From: Prevotellaceae bacterium | Lineage (GTDB): Bacteria; Bacteroidota; Bacteroidia; Bacteroidales; Bacteroidaceae | Reading direction: 5' to 3' | DNA length: 41,544 nucleotides | NCBI GenBank assembly: GCA_015256945.1 | Contig: JABZLB010000027.1 | Coordinates: forward strand, 1 to 41,544 | Part shown: positions 35,057 through 41,544 of the stretch, one piece after another | Position numbering within the stretch: the stretch's first letter is position 1 | Layout of the letters: each line of letters starts with the position of its first letter | Notes under the pieces: model-generated | The model's input: only the letters and a program-made list of their open reading frames with translations | Told to the model about the DNA's origin: nothing | Databases searched by the model: none | Made by a program: the position numbers and the translations under genes

Positions 35057-37564
35057 TTAACCCACTATGGTATACCGTGCAAACTTAAGAAGAAGCTGCT
35101 TTCTACCTGTTGAATCGAAATCGACCGTTGCCTTGAGGTTCTCCCCAGCCCCTTCAATCTTTACTACGGTACCACGTCCAAATCGCTGATGTTCTATAAT
35201 ATTACCTTCCCTTAATGCTACGTCGTTCTGCCCGGTAAGTGCGCGTCCCCCATTGGTTATGGCCTTTGATACCTTAGCCCACCGCCCTTCCTGCTGCAGT
35301 TTGCGCTCAAATGACGATGAAAATGGGTTTACTGCGCCCTCTGCCTTGCGTGGTTTTGTTACCTTTGGCTGGGGATCTGCCATAAACTGACCGGCAACAG
35401 GCCTCGAGTTTTGCATCCGGTTGCTTTGTCGCTGATATGTGTTTCCAAACTCACGATAGCCCGTATAGGGTCGGTCAATCTCATAGTCTTTACTCCATAA
35501 ACGGTCTGAAAAGCTGTCACGTTCTGCCCATGTATTCTGGCTGTTACCCGAAAAACGTCCCCCCTCAACCGTTGTCTTCGTAAATCTTGTGTCAATATCA
35601 TTGAGGAATCTGCTTGGATTAACAAATCCATCCATTTTGCCGTAACGCCATCTGCTGTGCGTCCACGTCAGATAACAATGCTTCTCGGCACGTGTTATGG
35701 CAACGTAAAGCAGCCTCCGTTCTTCTTCAATAGCTTCAGGGTTATCTGTTGAAAGCAGGCTTGGGAAAATGTTTTCCTCTAACCCTACCACAAAAACGGT
35801 ATTAAATTCCAACCCCTTTGCAGCATGAATAGTCATCAGAGTGATTTTGTCTTTACTGTCTTCTTCGCTGTCGCTATCTATGTCGGTCATCAGCGATACT
35901 GTTGAAAGATAGTCGGCTAAATGTATGTGTTCGGCATCGTCGTCCTCCTTTTGTGCCTGGACAAATTCAGCAATTCCCGACATTAAACTATCTACATTCT
36001 CCCGTCTGCTGTCGCCTTCTGGACTTTTATCGGCTGCAAGGTCACGTTCTATTCCGGCTTTTTCAACAATTTCTTTGCCCAGCGCATAGGCATCAGCTGT
36101 TTGTAGCTTTTCCATAAACTGCCGGATAAGCATTTCGAAAGCTGTCAGTTTGCTGATTACTCCACGATTTACATTCAGTTCGTTTTCTACCGGGTTGCAT
36201 ACTATTTCCCACAAACTTACCCCGTGTTGCTGCGCAGCAGCTATAATTTTTTGAACGGTAGTGTCACCTATTCCTCTCGCAGGATAGTTGATAATACGGC
36301 GAAAGGCTTCTTCGTCATCAGGATTAACAATCAGCCTGAAGTATGCAATAATATCCTTTATCTCCTTACGCTGGTAAAAACTTAGCCCTCCGTATATGCG
36401 ATAATGTTCGCCCAAACCAATTTCGGGCTTTCGCATTTCCTCTTCAAAAAGACGGCTTTGTGCGTTGGTCCGGTACAAAATGGCAAAGTCGCTATAACGT
36501 GCACCCTCCGCCCTTATCATATCTTTTATGGTACGACATACAATTGACGCCTCACGTTTATCAGAAATAGTTTCAATAATATTGACCTTTTCGCCCGTTG
36601 AATTTTTACTAAATACCTCTTTTTCTATCTGTCTTCGGTTATGCTTCATCAAAGAATTGGCTGCAGCTACAATGTTTTGAGTTGAACGATAATTCTGTTC
36701 GAGCTTAAACATCTTTGCCTTATCATATATCTTGCTGAAACTTAGAATGTTATTGATATTGGCTCCACGAAAGGCGTAAATACTCTGATAATCGTCGCCT
36801 ACCACCGTAATATGCTGGTTTTCCTTTGTTAAAAGCCATACTATTTGCTGCTGGGCATAGTTTGTATCCTGGTATTCGTCAACAAGAACATACTTGAAAC
36901 GTTCGGCATATTTCTGTCTAATATCCTCATTTTTCTTCAGCAGACGGTAGGTTTGAACCAGTAAATCGTCAAAGTCCATAGCGTTGGCCTGCTGCAACCG
37001 CTGCTCATATAACCTGAAAATCTTATATGTTTCAGGCATATTTCTTCTGCGGTCGCGTTCCAATAACTCGCCGTCTTCGGCATATTGTCCGGCTGACCAC
37101 AGACGGTTTTTCTGCATAGAGATAACCGAGTGTATTGTTGACGGCTTATAAATTTTGTCATCCAATCCCATTTGCCTGACAATATTTTTGATTAACGACC
37201 TCGAATCAGCCTCGTCATATATCGTAAAATTCGATGTAAATCCAACATGATTTGACTCTGCCCGTAATATACGGGCAAACACAGAATGGAAGGTTCCCAT
37301 CTGCAAATAGCGTGCACGTTCGTTGCCTACAAGCCCTCCTATACGCTCCTTCATTTCGTTGGCAGCCTTGTTTGTAAATGTCAATGCAAGAATATTCCAA
37401 GGATTTAATCCAACGTTTTTGAGCAGCCAGGCAATCTTATACGTCAAAACACGGGTTTTTCCAGAGCCTGCACCTGCTATAACAAGCTGAGGGCCGTCAC
37501 AGTAAGTAACTGCAAGCTGTTGGTTTTCATTAAGTTGAGATAGGATATTATCTCTTTGATCCAT
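35057..37564 (-). CDS. UvrD/PcrA-type superfamily 1 DNA helicase
   Basis: 835 aa. Walker A GAGSGKT at 31-37. Further helicase motifs in order: LTFTNKAANEMKERI (Ia), FKYVLVDEYQDTNYAQ (II, Walker B), VVGDDYQSIYAFRGANINNI (III), LEQNYRST (IV), TLMTIHAAKGLEF (V) and LLYVAITRAEKHCYLTW (VI). The last 60 residues (IIEHQRFGRGTVVKIEG) are the small C-terminal domain of PcrA/UvrD that binds RNA polymerase in known members. The enzyme unwinds DNA 3'-5' in nucleotide excision and replication repair. It lies 45 nt after mtgA and may be co-transcribed with it. UvrD or PcrA naming cannot be separated here. Confidence 0.95.
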   Translation of the reverse strand: MDQRDNILSQLNENQQLAVTYCDGPQLVIAGAGSGKTRVLTYKIAWLLKNVGLNPWNILALTFTNKAANEMKERIGGLVGNERARYLQMGTFHSVFARILRAESNHVGFTSNFTIYDEADSRSLIKNIVRQMGLDDKIYKPSTIHSVISMQKNRLWSAGQYAEDGELLERDRRRNMPETYKIFRLYEQRLQQANAMDFDDLLVQTYRLLKKNEDIRQKYAERFKYVLVDEYQDTNYAQQQIVWLLTKENQHITVVGDDYQSIYAFRGANINNILSFSKIYDKAKMFKLEQNYRSTQNIVAAANSLMKHNRRQIEKEVFSKNSTGEKVNIIETISDKREASIVCRTIKDMIRAEGARYSDFAILYRTNAQSRLFEEEMRKPEIGLGEHYRIYGGLSFYQRKEIKDIIAYFRLIVNPDDEEAFRRIINYPARGIGDTTVQKIIAAAQQHGVSLWEIVCNPVENELNVNRGVISKLTAFEMLIRQFMEKLQTADAYALGKEIVEKAGIERDLAADKSPEGDSRRENVDSLMSGIAEFVQAQKEDDDAEHIHLADYLSTVSLMTDIDSDSEEDSKDKITLMTIHAAKGLEFNTVFVVGLEENIFPSLLSTDNPEAIEEERRLLYVAITRAEKHCYLTWTHSRWRYGKMDGFVNPSRFLNDIDTRFTKTTVEGGRFSGNSQNTWAERDSFSDRLWSKDYEIDRPYTGYREFGNTYQRQSNRMQNSRPVAGQFMADPQPKVTKPRKAEGAVNPFSSSFERKLQQEGRWAKVSKAITNGGRALTGQNDVALREGNIIEHQRFGRGTVVKIEGAGENLKATVDFDSTGRKQLLLKFARYTIVG

Positions 37565-37609
37565 TCGATTTTACAATTATTGGGTTAGATAAAAATCTGA
37601 AAAATAATA

Positions 37610-38311
37610 TTAGCGATAAGTGCCACCTACCGCAGTATGCGGGTCGTAATCTTCACCTTCCTTAGGAAAACTTGGGATATATCTCATGTTAGCCATAATC
37701 TGCCGCTGCCGTTTCAGCATATAAGCACTGGGATATTTTGATGAAAATTTACGGGGATTGGGCAATGTTGCTGCAATAAGGGCACAGTCGCCCCTGCTTA
37801 ACCCATCGGCCGTTTTGCCAAAATTATATTCAGCACAGGCACTGACACCATAAATGTTATTGCCCATTTCAATGGAGTTCAGGTAAACTTCCATGATACG
37901 CTGTTTCGACCAGAAAACCTCTATTAAGGCCGTAAAATATGCCTCAATACCTTTTCTTATCCATGACCGGCCTGGCCAGAGAAACACATTCTTGGCTGTT
38001 TGTTGTGAAATAGTACTTGCCCCATGTTTCTTTCCTCCGCTTATGTTATGACGTGCAGCCTTGCCAATAGCATTAAAATCGAAACCATGATGCAACAAAA
38101 ATCTCGAATCTTCGCTTGCCATTACGGCAACAGGCATATGCGGTGACATCGATTCGAGCGGTACCCAATGATGATGAATGGTAAAGTCGCCATTTTGAAA
38201 GCAGCGAATAACCATCAATGGCGTAATGTAAACAGGTATAAAACGATATGCAATAACCGACAATATCGTTGATGCAAAAAACAGGCTAAGTACCCACCTT
38301 ACAATTTTCAT
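37610..38311 (-). CDS. mtgA: Monofunctional peptidoglycan glycosyltransferase
   Basis: 233 aa of family GT51 without a transpeptidase domain. One membrane anchor lies at about 5-27 (WVLSLFFASTILSVIAYRFI). The catalytic domain has MASEDSRFLLHHGFD with the catalytic Glu67, GASTISQQTAKNVFLWPGRSW, and RIMEVYLNSIEMGNNIYG with the second glutamate, Glu141. The enzyme polymerises lipid II into glycan strands on the outer face of the inner membrane. It sits between the OmpA-family gene (terminator between) and uvrD. Its length and motif set match MtgA. Confidence 0.94.
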   Translation of the reverse strand: MKIVRWVLSLFFASTILSVIAYRFIPVYITPLMVIRCFQNGDFTIHHHWVPLESMSPHMPVAVMASEDSRFLLHHGFDFNAIGKAARHNISGGKKHGASTISQQTAKNVFLWPGRSWIRKGIEAYFTALIEVFWSKQRIMEVYLNSIEMGNNIYGVSACAEYNFGKTADGLSRGDCALIAATLPNPRKFSSKYPSAYMLKRQRQIMANMRYIPSFPKEGEDYDPHTAVGGTYR

Positions 38312-38332
38312 GTATCTGTTTGATGCAAAAAT

Positions 38333-38371
38333 GGGGATACTCTACCTTCGTCATTAAAGGTGGGTATCCCC
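38333..38371 (-). terminator. Terminator after the OmpA-family gene
   Basis: GGGGATAC (38333-38340) pairs with GTATCCCC (38364-38371), and inside ACCTT (38344-38348) pairs with AAGGT (38357-38361). On the minus strand the stem is followed by ATTTTTG. It lies 29 nt past the stop and just before the mtgA start. Confidence 0.75.
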
Positions 38372-38399
38372 CGTTTCATCATATAAAATTTAGTATCTA

Positions 38400-39110
38400 T
38401 TATTTTAATGTGCCTTCATTGGCAGCATCAATCATAGCTTTTGAAGCATACAGGTAAACCTCAACACGGCGGCTTGCCTTAACGTTCTCTGTACCATTAG
38501 CGTAAGTAACAAGGTTATTTTCACCATAGCCCGTAGCAGCCTTTATTTGTGATGCCGAAACTCCACAGCTGTTTACCAGGAAATTCTTTACGCTGTTGGC
38601 ACGACTTTGTGACAATCGGAGATTAACATCGTCAGAGCCATCTGATGAGGCATAACCCTGAATGTCAACAGAACAGTCAGGATGGTTCTTTAGAACAGAC
38701 GAGAATTTAATTAAATCTGTTTTGGCACCTTCCTGCAAATTGTATTTACCAACCTTGAAAAGAATACCATTATCGAATGTTACCTTGACGGCCTTTAATC
38801 CGTTTGCATCAGTAACTTCCTCTACTTTTGCATTTTGAACCTGTGCGGCTGCTTCAGCAGCAACCTTGTCCATGTGCCTGCCAATAAGAGCTCCAGCGCC
38901 TGCACCAACTGTCCCTCCGACAGCAGCGCCGATAGCTGCGCCTTTACCGCCACCTATAATACCACCTATAACAGCACCAAGAGCGCCACCGCCGCCTGCA
39001 CCCAACAACGTACCCGTTCCTTGTTTTGTGCTGCAACTTGTTACACTCATGCAACTTGCTACTGTTAAAAAACACATACCCAGTGTTACTGTCTTCACAT
39101 TTTTCATCAT
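38400..39110 (-). CDS. OmpA-family lipoprotein with glycine-zipper domain
   Basis: 236 aa. A hydrophobic N-terminus ends in a lipobox at Cys20 (VASC) or Cys26 (VTSC), so it is probably a lipoprotein. A glycine-zipper segment (about 33-78: GAGGGGALGAVIGGIIGGGK, then a second G/A run) should insert in a membrane as a tight helical hairpin. A charged linker leads to the OmpA-like domain (about 110-232) with VDIQGYASSDGSDDVNLRLS and LSQSRANSVKNFLV plus ASRRVEVYL, which bind diaminopimelate in peptidoglycan. The protein would tether the outer membrane to the wall. Promoter at about 39139-39146, divergent from proS. Confidence 0.9.
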   Translation of the reverse strand: MMKNVKTVTLGMCFLTVASCMSVTSCSTKQGTGTLLGAGGGGALGAVIGGIIGGGKGAAIGAAVGGTVGAGAGALIGRHMDKVAAEAAAQVQNAKVEEVTDANGLKAVKVTFDNGILFKVGKYNLQEGAKTDLIKFSSVLKNHPDCSVDIQGYASSDGSDDVNLRLSQSRANSVKNFLVNSCGVSASQIKAATGYGENNLVTYANGTENVKASRRVEVYLYASKAMIDAANEGTLK

Positions 39111-39138
39111 TCTAATTCTTTTATTACTTTTTATATTG

Positions 39139-39146
39139 CAAAGATA
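39139..39146 (-). promoter_or_regulatory. -7 element of the OmpA-family gene
   Basis: Minus strand TATCTTTG, followed by CAA, fits TAnnTTTG about 29 nt before the start codon. The -33 region is not a clear match. Confidence 0.6.
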
Positions 39147-39190
39147 CGCTATTTCATATTACAGTAGAAGCGTATCCAACATTTTTTATG

Positions 39191-39198
39191 TATCTTTG
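39191..39198 (+). promoter_or_regulatory. -7 element of proS
   Basis: TATCTTTG, followed by CG, fits TAnnTTTG. It gives a leader of about 90 nt before the proS start. The -33 region is weak. The divergent OmpA -7 element is 44 bp away. Confidence 0.6.
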
Positions 39199-39232
39199 CG
39201 ACAAAATTAAATAATAAGATAAAACCATTATC

Positions 39233-39267
39233 AGGGATTTCGCCTAATTACATATAGGTGTTTCCCT
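39233..39267 (+). promoter_or_regulatory. Stem-loop in the proS leader
   Basis: AGGGA (39233-39237) pairs with TCCCT (39263-39267), and CGCCTA (39241-39246) with TAGGTG (39255-39260) including one G-T pair. It ends 27 nt before the start codon. It may regulate translation or transcript stability; no T-box or other known riboswitch pattern was recognised. Confidence 0.4.
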
Positions 39268-39294
39268 AAAAAGGAAATAAACGAATCAAACAAA

Positions 39295-40782
39295 ATGGCA
39301 AAAGAATTAAAAGAACTGACTAAGCGTGCAGATAATTACAGCCAGTGGTATAATGACTTAGTTATTAAAGCTGACCTTGCCGAGCAGGCACCAGTTCGTG
39401 GCTGCATGATTATCAAACCTTATGGATATGCCATCTGGGAAAAAATGCAGGCTCAGTTAGACAAAATGTTTAAGGCAACAGGTGTACAGAATGCTTATTT
39501 TCCACTCCTTATTCCCAAAAGCTTCTTTGCTCGCGAGGCTGAACACGTGAAAGGATTTGCCAAAGAGAGTGCCGTTGTTACACACTATCGTCTGAAGACA
39601 AGCGATGATGGTAAAAGTATTATTGTTGATCCTGATGCAAAACTTGACGAAGAGCTGATCATTCGCCCGACATCCGAAACGATTATATGGCATACTTATA
39701 AGAACTGGATTCACTCATACCGTGACCTTCCAATCCTTTGTAACCAATGGTGCAATGTAATGCGCTGGGAAATGCGTACGCGCCCGTTCCTTCGTACCTC
39801 CGAATTTTTGTGGCAAGAAGGCCATACTGCACATGCTACAAAAGAAGAAGCTGAAAACGAAGCTCAGAAAATGTTGAAAGTATATGCCGATTTTGCTGAG
39901 AAATGGATGGGCGTACCTGTTGTACAGGGTGTAAAAAGTGAGACCGAACGATTTGCAGGAGCACTAAACACATATACAATAGAAGCGATGATGCAAGATG
40001 GAAAGGCGTTGCAAAGCGGTACAAGTCATTTCCTTGGACAGAACTTTGCAAAGAGCTTTGACGTCACCTTCCTTAATAAAGACAATAAGCCCGAATATGT
40101 ATGGGCAACGTCATGGGGAGTATCAACTCGTCTGATGGGTGCGTTGATTATGGTACACTCTGACGATAACGGTTTAGTACTTCCACCCCAATTAGCTCCT
40201 GTTCAGGTTGTTATTATACCTATAAATAAGGGGGCTGAACAGCTTGATGCCATTACTGCCAAGCTGCAACCCGTTATTAATAAGCTGCAGGAACTGGGAA
40301 TCAGCGTTAAATACGACGATGCTGACAACCGTCGCCCAGGTTTCAAATTTGCCGATTACGAATTAAAAGGCGTCCCCGTGCGCCTGGTAATGGGTGGTCG
40401 CGACCTTGAGAATAATACAATAGAAATTATGCGTCGCGATACTCTCGAGAAAGAATGTGTAAGTTTTGATGGCATTGTTGAACGTGTACAAACATTACTT
40501 GATGATATTCAGAAGAATATTTTCAATAAGGCTCTCAAATACCGTGACGCACATATCTTCCCCTGTAACAACTATGACGAGTTTAAAGAACGTGTTAAAG
40601 AAGGAGGTTTCTTTCTATGCCCCTGGGATGGCACAGCTGAAACAGAAGAGCAAATTAAGAATGATACCCAGGCAACAATACGCTGTGTGCCATTCGGCTT
40701 CGACCAGAATGTAGAAGGCATGAAAGATATGGTTAGTGGCAAACCTGCCGTAAGCCGTGTTATTATTGCCCGTTCATACTAA
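39295..40782 (+). CDS. proS: Prolyl-tRNA synthetase, archaeal/eukaryotic type
   Basis: 495 aa, the short class II form without the bacterial editing insertion. Class II core: VQNAYFPLLIPKSFF region (motif 1), IIRPTSETIIWHTYKNWI, then motif 2 at RWEMRTRPFLRTSEFLWQEG, and SWGVSTRLMGALIMVHSDDN near motif 3. The anticodon-binding domain (about 300-400) has PVQVVIIPI and DNRRPGFKFADYELKGVPVR. The C-terminal domain specific to this type ends in the terminal tyrosine (RVIIARSY). It charges tRNA-Pro. It is a single gene with its own promoter, a structured leader and a strong terminator. Confidence 0.96.
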   Translation: MAKELKELTKRADNYSQWYNDLVIKADLAEQAPVRGCMIIKPYGYAIWEKMQAQLDKMFKATGVQNAYFPLLIPKSFFAREAEHVKGFAKESAVVTHYRLKTSDDGKSIIVDPDAKLDEELIIRPTSETIIWHTYKNWIHSYRDLPILCNQWCNVMRWEMRTRPFLRTSEFLWQEGHTAHATKEEAENEAQKMLKVYADFAEKWMGVPVVQGVKSETERFAGALNTYTIEAMMQDGKALQSGTSHFLGQNFAKSFDVTFLNKDNKPEYVWATSWGVSTRLMGALIMVHSDDNGLVLPPQLAPVQVVIIPINKGAEQLDAITAKLQPVINKLQELGISVKYDDADNRRPGFKFADYELKGVPVRLVMGGRDLENNTIEIMRRDTLEKECVSFDGIVERVQTLLDDIQKNIFNKALKYRDAHIFPCNNYDEFKERVKEGGFFLCPWDGTAETEEQIKNDTQATIRCVPFGFDQNVEGMKDMVSGKPAVSRVIIARSY

Positions 40783-40817
40783 TATTAACTGATTAAAAAA
40801 TCAGACCTTTATTATAC

Positions 40818-40860
40818 AATGTCTCCCGGATAACCCTACAAAAGGTATCCGGGAGACATT
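40818..40860 (+). terminator. Strong stem-loop after proS
   Basis: AATGTCTCCCGGATA (40818-40832) pairs perfectly over 15 bp with 40846-40860, plus an inner CC/GG pair. It starts 36 nt after the stop. The tail is ATCTTATATG rather than a pure U run, but the stem is very stable. Confidence 0.8.
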
Positions 40861-40917
40861 ATCTTATATGCCAAAACGAAACCACTTTACCTTAATTTTA
40901 TACATGAAACTTACTTT

Positions 40918-40943
40918 TTTGTAGCATTTTATTTGTATCTTTA
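40918..40943 (+). promoter_or_regulatory. Possible promoter of the AddA/RecB-like gene
   Basis: TTTG (40918-40921) and TATCTTTA (40936-40943), one base off TAnnTTTG, with a short 14-nt gap. It leaves a leader of about 130 nt. The 40944-41077 stretch shows only a 15-codon ATG frame at 41002 of doubtful meaning. Confidence 0.4.
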
Positions 40944-41077
40944 CAACGTAATCACATTGCACTTCTCAAAGAATTGCAGCTCAGTTATATAGTAAAGCCT
41001 TATGAGCAGCACTATGATTTTCGTGCACATTGACCAATATACAAAATAATAAATCCTGAATTTATTCTATAATATTT

Positions 41078-41544
41078 ATGTCGGTAAACTATAAACCTCT
41101 TACTATTTATAAAGCAAGTGCCGGTAGTGGTAAAACTTTTACTCTCGCCATCGAATATATTAATCTGCTTATAGCTAATCCACATAACTTCAAGTATATT
41201 CTCGCTGTTACATTTACCAATAAAGCTACGCAGGAAATGAAGCAGCGAATACTATCACAGCTTTATGGGATTGCCCATGAGCTCCCCGACTCCGACTCTT
41301 ATTTTCAAAGAATATCAGAGCTTCAACCCAATTTAAACGAACAGGAAATTCGCCAGCATTCAGCCGATGCGCTGCAATTGATTGTGCACCATTATAATTT
41401 GTTCAGAGTTGAAACTATCGACAGTTTCTTTCAAAGAATATTAAGAAACCTTTCGCGCGAACTTGGCCTGACAGCCAACATGCAGGTTTCTTTGAACGAT
41501 ACTGAGGTAGAAAGCCAGGCTGTTGATAACATCATCGATAACAT
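41078..41544 (+). CDS. AddA/RecB-like UvrD-family helicase, partial at window end
   Basis: ATG at 41078, open through the window edge (155 codons seen). The start MSVNYKPLTIYKASAGSGKT has Walker A at residues 13-20, followed by VTFTNKATQEMKQRILSQL (motif Ia). Then come VHHYNLFRVETIDSFFQRIL and RNLSRELGL, where VETIDSFFQRILR is typical of the AddA/RecB branch rather than UvrD/PcrA. Bacteroidetes usually encode this with a PD-(D/E)XK nuclease partner (AddB-like) for processing double-strand breaks; the partner would lie beyond the window. The rest of the gene, including any nuclease domain, cannot be seen. Confidence 0.9.
   Translation, partial: MSVNYKPLTIYKASAGSGKTFTLAIEYINLLIANPHNFKYILAVTFTNKATQEMKQRILSQLYGIAHELPDSDSYFQRISELQPNLNEQEIRQHSADALQLIVHHYNLFRVETIDSFFQRILRNLSRELGLTANMQVSLNDTEVESQAVDNIIDN

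Noticed and set aside
41002..41049. 15-codon leader peptide before the AddA/RecB-like gene
   Set aside because: It has no stop-linked hairpin, regulatory codon run or coupling to the next start; such short frames are common by chance.

Overview
The window looks like a chromosomal segment of a Bacteroidales bacterium, most probably a Prevotellaceae (Prevotella-like) member. The evidence is a SusC/SusD pair, Bacteroidetes-type promoters (TTTG/TTG about 17-20 nt before TAnnTTTG), genes without Shine-Dalgarno sequences, the short archaeal/eukaryotic-type prolyl-tRNA synthetase, a long YidC, a DUF3078 protein and an M64 peptidase. No rRNA, tRNA or CRISPR array was seen.

Layout. 1-1900: a tyrosine integrase (minus strand) broken by a one-base frameshift. 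Its upstream DNA is dense in repeats: an interrupted palindrome at the start codon, nested GTTACC/GGTAAC sites, a 22-bp-period array, and further on a 28-bp perfect palindrome. This is probably the right end of an integrated element that continues to the left. 1939-4711: an exported operon of glucosaminidase-LysM, M64 metallopeptidase and TPR protein. 4828-7116: malic enzyme fused to a phosphotransacetylase-like domain. 7421-10813: two tandem paralogous acyl-CoA ligases. 10991-13469: a LolC/E-type permease and an aminotransferase. 14058-16153: a plus-strand pair, an exported NPP-type phosphodiesterase and a proline iminopeptidase-like hydrolase. 16190-20619: a SusC/SusD pair with no enzyme beside it and a SusC lacking the usual N-terminal extension. 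21080-22141: glycerate kinase. 22196-24583: TonB-dependent receptor. 24661-25929: DUF3078 protein. 26071-31901: pyrG, yidC and an S9 peptidase. 31983-34770: two overlapping MFS permeases. 35057-39110 (minus): UvrD/PcrA helicase, MtgA transglycosylase and an OmpA-family lipoprotein. 39295-40782: proS. 41078-end: start of an AddA/RecB-like helicase.

The most unusual feature is a dispersed GC-rich intergenic element present three times (about 13784-13872, 20854-20940, 34833-34918). Each copy has four 10-bp palindromic cores close to GRCGRYCGYC, spaced 22-23 bp apart, and the first two cores can fold into a hairpin (15 bp perfect in two copies). The copies lie in three different gene contexts (divergent, tandem and convergent), so they behave like an independent repeat family rather than part of any one gene.

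Several start sites differ from the longest open frame because a promoter or the preceding gene lies inside the extension: acyl-CoA ligase 2 (10813), the NPP phosphodiesterase (14058), SusD (about 17803), pyrG (GTG at 26071) and the second MFS permease (33367). Possible functional links are the S9 peptidase with the MFS pair (peptide release and uptake) and the glucosaminidase with the M64 peptidase (envelope or surface work). Both are inferences from gene order.
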